Origin: Bacteroidales bacterium
GTDB taxonomy: Bacteria; Bacteroidota; Bacteroidia; Bacteroidales; UBA932
Assembly: GCA_017398125.1 (NCBI GenBank)
Contig: JAFQHE010000048.1
Location: 1-55,898, forward strand
Reading direction: 5' to 3'
Length of the DNA stretch: 55,898 nt
Shown piece by piece: positions 24,752 to 34,212 of this stretch (position 1 is its first letter; each line of letters opens with the position of its first letter). The notes beneath the pieces were generated by a model. The model was not told the DNA's origin. It saw nothing but the letters and a program-made list of their open reading frames with translations, and searched no databases. The position numbers were made by a program, and so were the translations under genes.

Positions 24752-27700
24752 ATGAACATTTCTGAATTGAGTATACGCAGGCCGGTTTTGTCAACTGTGC
24801 TTACGCTTATAATTCTGCTGTTTGGATTTATTGGTTACAGTTATTTGGGTGTAAGGGAGTATCCTTCAGTTGACAACCCAATTATCTCTGTACAGTGTTC
24901 CTATCCTGGAGCAAATGCTGATGTTATTGAAAATCAGATTACAGAGCCGCTTGAGCAGAATATCAACGGTATCCCTGGAATCCGATCGTTATCGAGTGTG
25001 AGCCAACAGGGTTCATGTCGAATAACCGTTGAGTTTGAGCTCTCCGTAGACCTTGAGACGGCGGCAAATGATGTGAGGGACAAAGTTTCAAGGGCGCAGA
25101 GGTTTTTACCGAGGGACTGTGATCCTCCTATAGTATCAAAGGCAGATGCCGATGCAATGCCTATTCTTATGGTTGCTCTCCAGAGTGACAAGCGTTCCCT
25201 ATTGGAGTTGAGTGAGATTGCAGACCTTACAGTCAAGGAGCAGCTGCAGACAATTTCGGATGTGAGTGGTGTGAGCATTTGGGGTGAGAAGAAGTACTCC
25301 ATGAGATTGTGGCTCGATCCTGTAAAGATGTCGGGCTATGGTGTTACTCCGATGGATGTAAAGAATGCCGTTGACAAGGAGAATGTGGAACTTCCGTCGG
25401 GAAGTATAGAGGGAAACACAACAGAACTTACAATCAGGACATTGGGACTTATGCATACCGCACAGGAGTTCAATGATCTTGTCATAAAGGAGCATGAGGG
25501 CAAAATTGTTAGGTTCAGTGATGTGGGCAGGGCGGAATTGGGCCCCGCAGATATCAAGAGCTATATGAAGATGAACGGTATCCCGATGGTGGGTGTGGTT
25601 GTTGTTCCTCAGCCCGGTGCCAACCATATTGAGATTGCCGATGCCGTTTATGAGAGAATGGAGAGGATGAAGAAAGATTTGCCGGAAGATGTTACATATT
25701 CATACGGTTTTGACAATACACGTTTCATCAGAGCCTCTATTGCTGAGGTGGAGGAGACCGTATATGTGGCATTTATCCTGGTGATAATAATTATCTTCCT
25801 GTTCTTGAGGGACTGGCGTGTTACCCTTGTGCCTTGTATTGTGATTCCGGTCTCTTTGATTGGAGCATTCTTCATAATGTACATTGCCGGATTCTCAATA
25901 AATGTGCTCTCGATGCTGGCGGTGGTTCTGGCAGTGGGACTTGTGGTGGATGATGCCATTGTAATGACGGAGAACATCTATGTAAGGATAGAGAGAGGCA
26001 TGGAGCCGGTTCAGGCCGGTATTGAGGGGGCAAAGGAGATTTTCTTTGCAGTAATCTCAACTACTGTAACTCTGGTTGCCGTATTTTTCCCGATAGTCTT
26101 TATGGAGGGTATGACAGGACGACTTTTCAGGGAGTTCAGTATTGTGGTTTCAGGTTCTGTGATAATTTCATCATTTGCAGCATTGACATTTACACCTATG
26201 CTTGCTACAAAACTGCTTGTGAAGAGAGATAAGAAGGGCTGGTTCTATGAGAAGACTGAGCCATTCTTTTTGGGATTGAACAATTGGTACAGCCGCTCAT
26301 TGGAGAAATTGATGAGGTACAGATGGATAATGCTACCTTTTGTTGCCATCACTTTGGGGTTGATTCTCTATCTGTGGAACATTATACCTGCGGAGACAGC
26401 TCCTCTTGAGGACCGTTCCCAAATTAATGTGAGAACCAGTGGCGCAGAGGGTATTACCTATGAGTATATCAGGGATTATACAGAAGATATAAATAGACTG
26501 GTAGACTCATTGGTTCCTGATGCAAAAGCCATTACTGCACGTGTATCCAGCGGTAGCGGAAACTTGAGCATTATACTCAAAGATATAAAAGAGAGGGATT
26601 ACACTCAGATGGAGGTGGCAGAAAAGTTGTCGCAGGCTATCAGAAAGAAGACAAAGGCAAGGTCATTTGTACAGCAGTCCTCTTCGTTTGGAGGCAGGAG
26701 GGGAGGTATGCCTGTCCAATATGTCCTCCAGACTACCAGCATTGAGAAATTGCAGAAGGTTTTGCCGCAGTTCCTTGCAAAGGTTTATGAGAATCCGGTA
26801 TTCCAGATGGCTGATGTTGACCTGAAATTCAGCAAACCGGAGGTTCGGATCAGCATTGACCGTGATAAGGCTAACACAATGGGAGTAAGTACAAGGAATA
26901 TTGCCCAGGTGCTACAATATGGATTGAGCGGTCAGCGTATGGGATATTTCTATATGAATGGAAAACAGTATGAGATTCTTGGAGAGATTAACCGTCAGCA
27001 ACGTAATACACCGGCCAATCTGAAGTCAATCTATATTAGAACAGACAATGGTGATATGGTGCAGATGGATAACCTTGTTGAGCTGGTAGGCGGTATCGCC
27101 CCTCCAAAATTATACAGGTACAACAGGTTTGTTTCCGCTACGGTTTCGGCAGGTCTGGCTAAGGGAAAGACTATTGGTCAGGGCCTTGATGAGATGGACA
27201 AGATAGCCAAGGAGGTGCTTGATGATTCATTCAGAACAGCTTTGTCGGGAGAGTCCAAGGAGTATAGGGAGAGCTCTTCAAGTCTAATGTTTGCATTTAT
27301 TCTGGCAATTGTGCTTATCTATCTGATTCTGGCGGCACAGTTTGAGAGTTTCAAGGATCCGGTCATAATTATGTTGACTGTACCTTTAGCTGTTGCGGGT
27401 GCGCTGGTATTCATGCATTTCGGAGGTGTGACAATGAATATTTTCAGCCAGATCGGTATAATTATGCTTATTGGTCTTGTTGCCAAGAACGGTATTCTTA
27501 TTGTTGAATTTGCCAACCAGAAACAGGAGGCCGGTATAGCAAAGATGCAGGCAATCAAGGAGGCTTCATTGCAGCGTCTGCGCCCAATCCTTATGACAAG
27601 TACATCTACAATATTGGGATTGTTGCCTTTGGCTTTTGCGGGTGGTGAAGGATGTAACCAGCGTATTGCCATGGGTGTTACTGTTGTTGGCGGAATGTTG

Positions 27701-27778
27701 GTATCGACAATTCTTACAATGTATGTTGTGCCAGCCATATACAGTTATATTGCAACAGACAGAAGTTTGAAAAAATAA
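24752..27778 (+). CDS. RND (AcrB/HAE1-type) multidrug efflux permease
   Basis: This 1008-residue protein has the standard RND layout: a first membrane helix (about 10-30), a large periplasmic loop, helices 2-6 (~335-540), a second loop and helices 8-12 (~845-1000). Proton-relay acids are in helix 4, AVGLVVDDAIVMTENI (around 395-410). YPSVDNPIISVQCSYPGANA and GRLFREFSIVVSGSVIISSF are typical of the HAE1 group, so drugs or other hydrophobic compounds are likelier substrates than metals. Acts as a trimer in the inner membrane with the adaptor and TolC-like protein. Downstream outer-membrane gene starts 6 bp later. Confidence 0.95.
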   Translation: MNISELSIRRPVLSTVLTLIILLFGFIGYSYLGVREYPSVDNPIISVQCSYPGANADVIENQITEPLEQNINGIPGIRSLSSVSQQGSCRITVEFELSVDLETAANDVRDKVSRAQRFLPRDCDPPIVSKADADAMPILMVALQSDKRSLLELSEIADLTVKEQLQTISDVSGVSIWGEKKYSMRLWLDPVKMSGYGVTPMDVKNAVDKENVELPSGSIEGNTTELTIRTLGLMHTAQEFNDLVIKEHEGKIVRFSDVGRAELGPADIKSYMKMNGIPMVGVVVVPQPGANHIEIADAVYERMERMKKDLPEDVTYSYGFDNTRFIRASIAEVEETVYVAFILVIIIIFLFLRDWRVTLVPCIVIPVSLIGAFFIMYIAGFSINVLSMLAVVLAVGLVVDDAIVMTENIYVRIERGMEPVQAGIEGAKEIFFAVISTTVTLVAVFFPIVFMEGMTGRLFREFSIVVSGSVIISSFAALTFTPMLATKLLVKRDKKGWFYEKTEPFFLGLNNWYSRSLEKLMRYRWIMLPFVAITLGLILYLWNIIPAETAPLEDRSQINVRTSGAEGITYEYIRDYTEDINRLVDSLVPDAKAITARVSSGSGNLSIILKDIKERDYTQMEVAEKLSQAIRKKTKARSFVQQSSSFGGRRGGMPVQYVLQTTSIEKLQKVLPQFLAKVYENPVFQMADVDLKFSKPEVRISIDRDKANTMGVSTRNIAQVLQYGLSGQRMGYFYMNGKQYEILGEINRQQRNTPANLKSIYIRTDNGDMVQMDNLVELVGGIAPPKLYRYNRFVSATVSAGLAKGKTIGQGLDEMDKIAKEVLDDSFRTALSGESKEYRESSSSLMFAFILAIVLIYLILAAQFESFKDPVIIMLTVPLAVAGALVFMHFGGVTMNIFSQIGIIMLIGLVAKNGILIVEFANQKQEAGIAKMQAIKEASLQRLRPILMTSTSTILGLLPLAFAGGEGCNQRIAMGVTVVGGMLVSTILTMYVVPAIYSYIATDRSLKK

Positions 27779-27784
27779 ATTTGT

Positions 27785-29209
27785 ATGAAGATGAAAATCG
27801 ATAGAATATTTTTTGTTGTCTTTTCTGTATGCCTGATCTCCCTTTCCTGGGCAGGGACTCTCTCTGCGCAGGAAAAAGGTGTTGAAAACAAGAATGGGGA
27901 GATTGGACAGAATGTAGGTACGAAGGCAGGTAATGTATCCACTTTTCAAAGAATTTATACACTCCAGGAGTGTCTTGCGGAGGGTATTGAGAGGAACTAC
28001 TCTCTCAAGATTGTAAGAAATGAGCAGAAGATTTCTGACAATAATGCAACTCTTGGAAATGCAGGATTCTGGCCATCCCTTGATCTGCAGGGGAGTTACA
28101 GGGGCAGTGCCCAGGATGCCGAGACAAAGCTGAGGGCAGACAAATCTGTAATTGAGGAGAACAATATCTTCAACAACACTATTGATGCCGGACTTGATTT
28201 GAACTGGACAATCTTTGAGGGATTTAATGTTATGGCTTCATACAAGAGACTCAAGGAGTTGCAAGGTCAGGGTGAACTGAAGACCCGTATGGCAATTGAG
28301 GATTTTATTGCAGGATTTACTGCAGAATACTACAACTATATCCAGCAGATCATACGTCTTAAAAATTTTGAATATGCAGTAGCTCTTTCAAAAGAGCGTT
28401 TGAGGATTGTAGAGCAGAGGTATATCATTGGTAACTTCTCTGGTCTTGATTACCAGCAGGCAAAGGTGGATTTCAACTCCGACAGCTCGAATTTTGTTAA
28501 GCAGCATGAGGCTCTGCAGAGTTCGGCAATTGCGCTAAATGAACTGCTGGCAGAGGAGATACTCAATGCTCAGGTGCTTGTTCAGGATACAGTCATTGAT
28601 GTAAACAAGGATCTTGACTTAGACCATCTGATGGAATCTATGCTTGCCCACAATACAGAGTTGCTGTATGCAAAGAAGAACAGCCGTATTGCGGAGCTTG
28701 ACTACAAGCGTACCGTTTCGCAAAGTTACCCTTATCTGAGACTTAATGCCGGCTATGGTTATACCCTGAACAAATATAACAAGGGTACAAATTATCATAG
28801 GGGTACATTGGGCTTCGACTTTGGTGCAACATTGGGCATCAATATATTTGACGGCAACAATGCAAGAATCCAGAGACGCAATGCCAGAATCAACATTGAG
28901 AATGTTGAACTGGAGCAGACAGATGTTGAGCAGTCATTGAAAGCGCAGCTCTACACTTTGTGGCATGCATATCAGAACAACCTTCAGATTCTCCAGCTTG
29001 AGAAGGAGAATCTGGTTGCAGCAAAGGACAACCATGAAATTGCCATGGAGAGGTATATGTTGGGAGATTTGTCGGGAATAGAGATGAGGGAGGCCCAAAA
29101 GAGTCTTTTGGATGCGGAGGAGCGTATTTTGACCGCAAGATACAATACCAAATTGTGTGAAATATCACTATTGCAGATAAGCGGTGAGGTATCTGCCTAT
29201 CTGCAATAG
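27785..29209 (+). CDS. TolC-family outer membrane efflux protein
   Basis: A 474-residue outer-membrane factor with a signal peptide (about 1-29, ending in LSAQ). Two repeats follow, each with long helices and beta-barrel strands: YTLQECLAEGIERNYSL opens the first (about 58-75), and the second starts near LDHLMESMLAHNTELLYAKK. The tail MLGDLSGIEMREAQKSLLDA matches the family's final helical hairpin. It should form the trimeric exit duct of the RND system. Last gene of the operon; it converges with enolase, with only 16 bp between the stops and no hairpin between them. Confidence 0.92.
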   Translation: MKMKIDRIFFVVFSVCLISLSWAGTLSAQEKGVENKNGEIGQNVGTKAGNVSTFQRIYTLQECLAEGIERNYSLKIVRNEQKISDNNATLGNAGFWPSLDLQGSYRGSAQDAETKLRADKSVIEENNIFNNTIDAGLDLNWTIFEGFNVMASYKRLKELQGQGELKTRMAIEDFIAGFTAEYYNYIQQIIRLKNFEYAVALSKERLRIVEQRYIIGNFSGLDYQQAKVDFNSDSSNFVKQHEALQSSAIALNELLAEEILNAQVLVQDTVIDVNKDLDLDHLMESMLAHNTELLYAKKNSRIAELDYKRTVSQSYPYLRLNAGYGYTLNKYNKGTNYHRGTLGFDFGATLGINIFDGNNARIQRRNARINIENVELEQTDVEQSLKAQLYTLWHAYQNNLQILQLEKENLVAAKDNHEIAMERYMLGDLSGIEMREAQKSLLDAEERILTARYNTKLCEISLLQISGEVSAYLQ

Positions 29210-29225
29210 CTATTGTAAACAAGGA

Positions 29226-30476
29226 TTACTGGAGCATCTCTTCAATCCTTATAAGACGGTTGTATTTTGCTATGCGGTCTGTGCGGCTCAGAGAGCCGGT
29301 CTTTATCTGGCCGCAATTGGCTGCAACCGCGATGTCTGCAATTGATGTATCTTCGGTCTCGCCGGAACGGTGTGAAACAATTGTCCTGTAGCCGTTCTTT
29401 TTGGCAAGTTCAATTGCATCAAGTGTTTCAGTTATTGTGCCAATCTGGTTCATCTTTACAAGAACCGCATTGGCACAGTTGCGTTCTATACCCTTGCGTA
29501 TGTATTTTGTGTTTGTAACAAAAAGATCATCTCCAACAAGCTGGCACCTCTCTCCAATGCGATCTGTAAGCATCCTCCATCCCTCCCAATCGCTCTCTGC
29601 CATACCATCCTCTATAGAGTCGATCGGATATTTGTCAATGAGTGATTCAAGGTAATTTACCTGCTCATCAGAGGTCAGTTTTACACCTCTTTCACCCTCA
29701 AAAATTGTGTAGTCATACACTCTGCCGGGTTGGTAGAATTCTGAAGCTGCGCAATCGAGAGCTATCGTGACATCCTTTGAAGGAATATAACCTGCATTTT
29801 GTATGGCTCTCAAAATAAAATTGAGGGCATCTTCTGCGCTCGCTAGCAGAGGGGCAAATCCCCCTTCGTCACCTACAGCGGTATTGTATCCTGCCTTTTT
29901 CAGCAATCTTTTCAAAGTGTGGAAGATATTGGCTCCCATCTCTACAGCCTCTTTTATGGTAGCAGCTCCAACGGGTCTTATCATAAACTCCTGGAATGCA
30001 ATTGGGGCATCGGAATGAGCTCCTCCATTGATTATGTTCATCATTGGCATTGGAAGTACATGGGCATTGGCTCCTCCCAAATATCTGAACAGTGGCATGC
30101 CATAATGGGATGCTGCAGCCCTTGCAGTTGCCAGTGATACACCTAAAATGGCATTTGCACCAAGGTTGGATTTGTTTGGAGTGTTGTCGAGGCTGACCAG
30201 CAGATCATCAACTTCCCTCTGGTTTGAGGCATTCAAGCCAACAAGTCGCGGGGCAATTATCCTGTTTACATTATTGACCGCCTTAAGTACCCCATTGCCA
30301 CCAAAACGGCTGCTCTCCGCATCTCTAAGTTCCAGAGCCTCATTTGATCCTGTAGATGCTCCCGACGGAATAGAAGCCCTTCCAAATCCACCCGATTCAA
30401 GAGTGACGTCAACCTCTACTGTGGGGTTGCCTCTGGAGTCAAGAATCTCTCTGGCAAATATGTGTGATATATTCAT
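29226..30476 (-). CDS. eno: Enolase
   Basis: A 416-residue enolase, converting 2-phosphoglycerate to phosphoenolpyruvate. Motifs: [17 protein letters not shown] at the start, SGASTG (flexible loop), GDEGGFAP with the catalytic Glu, [14 protein letters not shown] and ALDCAAS with Mg2+ ligands, VKMNQIGT with the catalytic Lys, and [18 protein letters not shown] near the end. The length is slightly shorter than the usual ~430. Transcribed alone on the minus strand, divergent from the amidase-uvr operon, with 185 bp between them in which I could not pick out a convincing promoter. Confidence 0.97.
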   Translation of the reverse strand: MNISHIFAREILDSRGNPTVEVDVTLESGGFGRASIPSGASTGSNEALELRDAESSRFGGNGVLKAVNNVNRIIAPRLVGLNASNQREVDDLLVSLDNTPNKSNLGANAILGVSLATARAAASHYGMPLFRYLGGANAHVLPMPMMNIINGGAHSDAPIAFQEFMIRPVGAATIKEAVEMGANIFHTLKRLLKKAGYNTAVGDEGGFAPLLASAEDALNFILRAIQNAGYIPSKDVTIALDCAASEFYQPGRVYDYTIFEGERGVKLTSDEQVNYLESLIDKYPIDSIEDGMAESDWEGWRMLTDRIGERCQLVGDDLFVTNTKYIRKGIERNCANAVLVKMNQIGTITETLDAIELAKKNGYRTIVSHRSGETEDTSIADIAVAANCGQIKTGSLSRTDRIAKYNRLIRIEEMLQ

Positions 30477-30661
30477 AACTTTTTTATTTAGATAACAAAA
30501 TGATTGGATTTATGTTCTATCGTTACTGTAAAAAGGAGTATGTAACATTATATTGGGAACCGTGAGGCAATACGGCAAATTTTTTGTAAATTTACCCGGT
30601 TTTAAAAAGATCTTTTAAAACGATGTTGGTTTAAGTTTAAATAATTGTAAATCATAGTATT

Positions 30662-32176
30662 ATGAAGAGAGTGACAGCTATATGTGCGGTAGTTGCAGTT
30701 GCACTGCTTGCCTCAGTAAATGCCCATGCGGTAAATGTTGGTAATATTGTAGTGAAAAGAGGTGTTGCAGACACAGTATACAAGGCAAAACATCTGGTAG
30801 TGGGAATGGCCGATCCGGGTGCTGAGTTCAAAGTGAACGGTAATAATGTAAAAGCGTACAAGACAGGAACTTGGGGAATAGAGCTCCAGTTGCAGCCCGG
30901 TGATAATGCCATAAAGATTGAGGATGCTGCAGGCAGTACCTCTTTCAATGTCTTCTACAGCACAACTCCAAAAGCTGTAAAGAGAGATTTGGCAAAAGAG
31001 GCTGCTGAGGCCGAAAAGTTAAAATTTTATCCTGCAAACCTAATGGTTGTAACAAAGAAGTATGCCTACTTGAACTATGGTGCAGGTACAGACCGTCTTG
31101 GAGGGGCTAAAATCAATTATCTGCCGGAGGGGATAAAGATGTATGCCGATGCTGAGAATGAAAACCTTTATAGGGTAAGACTATCTCAGAACAGATATGC
31201 TTATATACCAAAAAGTCAGGTTGAGGTAGCCGGCAAGTGGGCTCCGGAGAGTGATTTTATGCAGAGCAATGTGGTTTTGAGTGAAAGTTCATCGGTATAT
31301 AATGCCGGAGATTTTGACAGAGTGAGCATTGGCGTTGAGGATAAAAGGCCCTATATTGTGAAGGAGTATAATGACCCTCATAGAATCGTAGTGGATCTGT
31401 ATGGCGTGCAGTGCAATTCAAACTGGCTAACCCATAAGGGTGGCTTGAAAAGTGTGGATCATATTGATGTTGAGAGTATAGATTCTGATGTTACCAGAAT
31501 AACTGTTTACCTGAAGACAAAATCATCATGGGGCTTCACAATGGATTACAAGGGAGGCAGTCTCAACCTTGATATCAAGCACGTGCCTGACCAGCTTTAT
31601 CTTAAAAATCTTACAATAGGAATTGATGCCGGCCATGGTGGTCCTGAAAGTAATGGAGCTGTAGGGTTGAGTGGCTTGAAAGAGAAGGATATGACACTTG
31701 CAATGGCTATTGCCCTTAAGAACATTCTTGAAAAACAGGGAGCAAAGGTGGTGCTTTCAAGAGATTCGGATGTAGGAATGACCATCCGTGAGAGACAAGA
31801 CAAATTCATTGAAAATAAAGTAGATATAGTACTCTCTATCCATTGTAATGCAGGTGGTGGACCGCTATCTTCATTGGGAACCAGTACATATTACAGATAC
31901 AACGTGTATAAACCGCTTGCTGAGAATATATTGGGTTACCTGACAAATATGGATGGAGTGAACAGTTTCGGTATGGTTGGAAATTTCAACTTCTCTTTGA
32001 GCGCCATAACCGATTTCCCATGCGTACTTGTTGAGACTTTGTTCATCTCAAGCCTGAAGGAGGAGGAGATGTTGGCAGACCCTGCTTTCCGTCAGAATAT
32101 GATGGAGAATGTTGCAAAGGGTCTTTCAGATTATGTAAAAGAGTGCAGAATTGCTGAGGGACAGGCAAAGAAATAG
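30662..32176 (+). CDS. N-acetylmuramoyl-L-alanine amidase (Amidase_3), periplasmic
   Basis: The 504-residue protein has a signal peptide (about 1-23, ending AHA). The C-terminal amidase_3 domain (about 318-495) has Zn ligands H325 (IDAGHGG), the Glu in LKEKDMT and the His in SIHCNAGG, with the catalytic Glu in LVETLF. It cleaves the amide between MurNAc and L-Ala in peptidoglycan, a step in cell separation. The middle region (about 120-310) has an SH3-like part (LNYGAGTDRLGGAKINYLPEG) and an AMIN-like beta domain (RPYIVKEYNDPHRIVVDLYG). uvrB begins 17 bp after its stop, so this envelope gene probably heads the DNA-repair operon. Confidence 0.92.
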   Translation: MKRVTAICAVVAVALLASVNAHAVNVGNIVVKRGVADTVYKAKHLVVGMADPGAEFKVNGNNVKAYKTGTWGIELQLQPGDNAIKIEDAAGSTSFNVFYSTTPKAVKRDLAKEAAEAEKLKFYPANLMVVTKKYAYLNYGAGTDRLGGAKINYLPEGIKMYADAENENLYRVRLSQNRYAYIPKSQVEVAGKWAPESDFMQSNVVLSESSSVYNAGDFDRVSIGVEDKRPYIVKEYNDPHRIVVDLYGVQCNSNWLTHKGGLKSVDHIDVESIDSDVTRITVYLKTKSSWGFTMDYKGGSLNLDIKHVPDQLYLKNLTIGIDAGHGGPESNGAVGLSGLKEKDMTLAMAIALKNILEKQGAKVVLSRDSDVGMTIRERQDKFIENKVDIVLSIHCNAGGGPLSSLGTSTYYRYNVYKPLAENILGYLTNMDGVNSFGMVGNFNFSLSAITDFPCVLVETLFISSLKEEEMLADPAFRQNMMENVAKGLSDYVKECRIAEGQAKK

Positions 32177-32193
32177 CGTAATTTTTTACAAGT

Positions 32194-34212
32194 ATGGATT
32201 TCAAGATACATTCGGCATACAGACCTACGGGAGACCAGCCTCAGGCTATTGAGGAGATTGCCAGGGCCCTTAAAGAGGGTACCGAGGCTGTGACCCTTCT
32301 TGGTGTTACGGGATCCGGCAAGACCTTTACTATGGCCAATGTAATTGAAAAACTGAACCGTCCGGCCCTTATATTGAGCCACAACAAAACATTGGCAGCG
32401 CAGCTGTATGGTGAGTTCAAGTCATTCTTCCCGGAGAATGCTGTGGAGTATTTTGTATCATACTATGACTATTATCAGCCGGAGGCATATATGCCGGTTA
32501 CTGATACCTATATTGAGAAGGATCTGAGCATAAATGATGAGATTGAAAAGCTGAGGTTGAGCTGTTCAAGTGCACTGCTCAGCGGAAGACGTGATGTAAT
32601 TGTGGTGTCAAGTGTATCTTGTCTTTATGGTATAGGAAATCCAGCTGATTTCCACGCAAATACTGTAGTTGTAAAGCAAGGGGAACTGTTGAGCCGCACA
32701 AAATTTCTCTATAATCTTGTAGAGGGATTGTATAGCAGGAATGATGTGGATTTCAAAAGGGGTACATTCAGGGTTAAGGGCGACAGTGTGGATATTTTTC
32801 TGGCATACGGTGATAATGCCTGCCGGATAGTCTTCTTTGGAGATGAAGTGGAAGAGATAGAGATTTTTGATCCGCTTACACATCAGTCAATAGAGTTTGT
32901 TGATGAGATTACAATTTATCCTGCCAATATATTTGTAACTACCAAGGAGCGGACAAAGAGTGCTGTGCATAATATTCAGGATGATCTTATGGAGAGGTGC
33001 AACTATCTTCATGATATTGGAAAGCATCTTGAAGCCAAAAGATTGAAACAGAGAACCGAATATGATCTTGAGATGATAAAGGAGATTGGTTACTGCTCCG
33101 GCATTGAGAACTATTCGCGCTATTTTGACGGACGCTCTGCCGGCACAAGACCTTTCTGTCTTCTAGACTATTTTCCTGAGGATTATGTCACATTCATTGA
33201 TGAGAGCCATGTTACAATACCTCAGATAAGGGCGATGTTTGGAGGTGACCGTTCAAGGAAGGAGACCCTGATAGAGTATGGTTTCCGCCTTCCGGCTGCT
33301 GCCGACAACAGACCTTTGAAGTTTGACGAGTTTGAATCACTCACAAAGCAGGCTGTATATGTGAGCGCTACCCCTGCCCCTTATGAACTTGAAAAATCAT
33401 CCGGACTGATTGTTGAGCAGGTGGTCAGACCTACTGGTCTGCTTGATCCGCCTATAGAGGTGCGGCCTACAAAAAACCAGATTGATGACCTGCTTGAAGA
33501 GATTACAATAAGAGTTGAAAAGGATGAAAGAGTGCTGGTAACTACCTTGACCAAGAGGATGGCTGAGGAGTTGGACAAATATTTGCAGCGGTCAGGGGTC
33601 AGATGCAGGTACATACATTCCGATGTTGATACTTTGGAGCGTATTGAGATTATTGAGGATTTTCAGATGGGCAGGTTTGATGTGCTTATTGGAGTAAACC
33701 TGTTGAGGGAGGGACTGGATTTGCCCCAGGTATCACTTGTTGCCATACTTGATGCCGACAAAGAGGGGTTCCTGAGGTCGGAAACTGCCCTTACCCAGAC
33801 GGCAGGACGTGCCGCGAGGAACATAAACGGACTTGTGATAATGTATGCCGATACAATAACGGGCTCAATGAGACGTACTATAGATGAGACCGACAGACGC
33901 CGTAAAAAACAGCAGGACTACAACAAAGAGCATAACATTGTACCAAAACAGGTGGCAAAACAGGAACGTAATGTATTGGGCAAGACCAGATATACAGAGG
34001 AGTTTGAAAAGGATATAAGGAGTCAGATTCTTGAAGATCCTGTGGTTGACAAGATGGATCATAAAGCTTTGGCAAAGGCCATTGACCATGCCAAAAGAGA
34101 GATGGAGAGGGCAGCTGCTGAACTGGATTTCATGCGTGCTGCAAAATTCAGGGATGAGATGAACAGTTTGAAAAGAGTGTTGGAAAAAAGAGAAAAAAAT
34201 GGAGCAAGATAG
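32194..34212 (+). CDS. uvrB: Excinuclease ABC subunit B
   Basis: A 672-residue UvrB, the damage-verifying helicase-like subunit of nucleotide excision repair. Walker A GVTGSGKTFT is at about 36-45; the beta-hairpin region is YYDYYQPEAYMP; the DEAD-like box is TFIDESHVT; motif VI is QTAGRAARN. The C-terminal UVR domain (UvrC contact) is visible as AKREMERAAAELDFMRAAKF. Its last codons overlap the rel gene by 14 nt (the rel ATG is at 34199), giving translational coupling. Confidence 0.97.
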   Translation: MDFKIHSAYRPTGDQPQAIEEIARALKEGTEAVTLLGVTGSGKTFTMANVIEKLNRPALILSHNKTLAAQLYGEFKSFFPENAVEYFVSYYDYYQPEAYMPVTDTYIEKDLSINDEIEKLRLSCSSALLSGRRDVIVVSSVSCLYGIGNPADFHANTVVVKQGELLSRTKFLYNLVEGLYSRNDVDFKRGTFRVKGDSVDIFLAYGDNACRIVFFGDEVEEIEIFDPLTHQSIEFVDEITIYPANIFVTTKERTKSAVHNIQDDLMERCNYLHDIGKHLEAKRLKQRTEYDLEMIKEIGYCSGIENYSRYFDGRSAGTRPFCLLDYFPEDYVTFIDESHVTIPQIRAMFGGDRSRKETLIEYGFRLPAAADNRPLKFDEFESLTKQAVYVSATPAPYELEKSSGLIVEQVVRPTGLLDPPIEVRPTKNQIDDLLEEITIRVEKDERVLVTTLTKRMAEELDKYLQRSGVRCRYIHSDVDTLERIEIIEDFQMGRFDVLIGVNLLREGLDLPQVSLVAILDADKEGFLRSETALTQTAGRAARNINGLVIMYADTITGSMRRTIDETDRRRKKQQDYNKEHNIVPKQVAKQERNVLGKTRYTEEFEKDIRSQILEDPVVDKMDHKALAKAIDHAKREMERAAAELDFMRAAKFRDEMNSLKRVLEKREKNGAR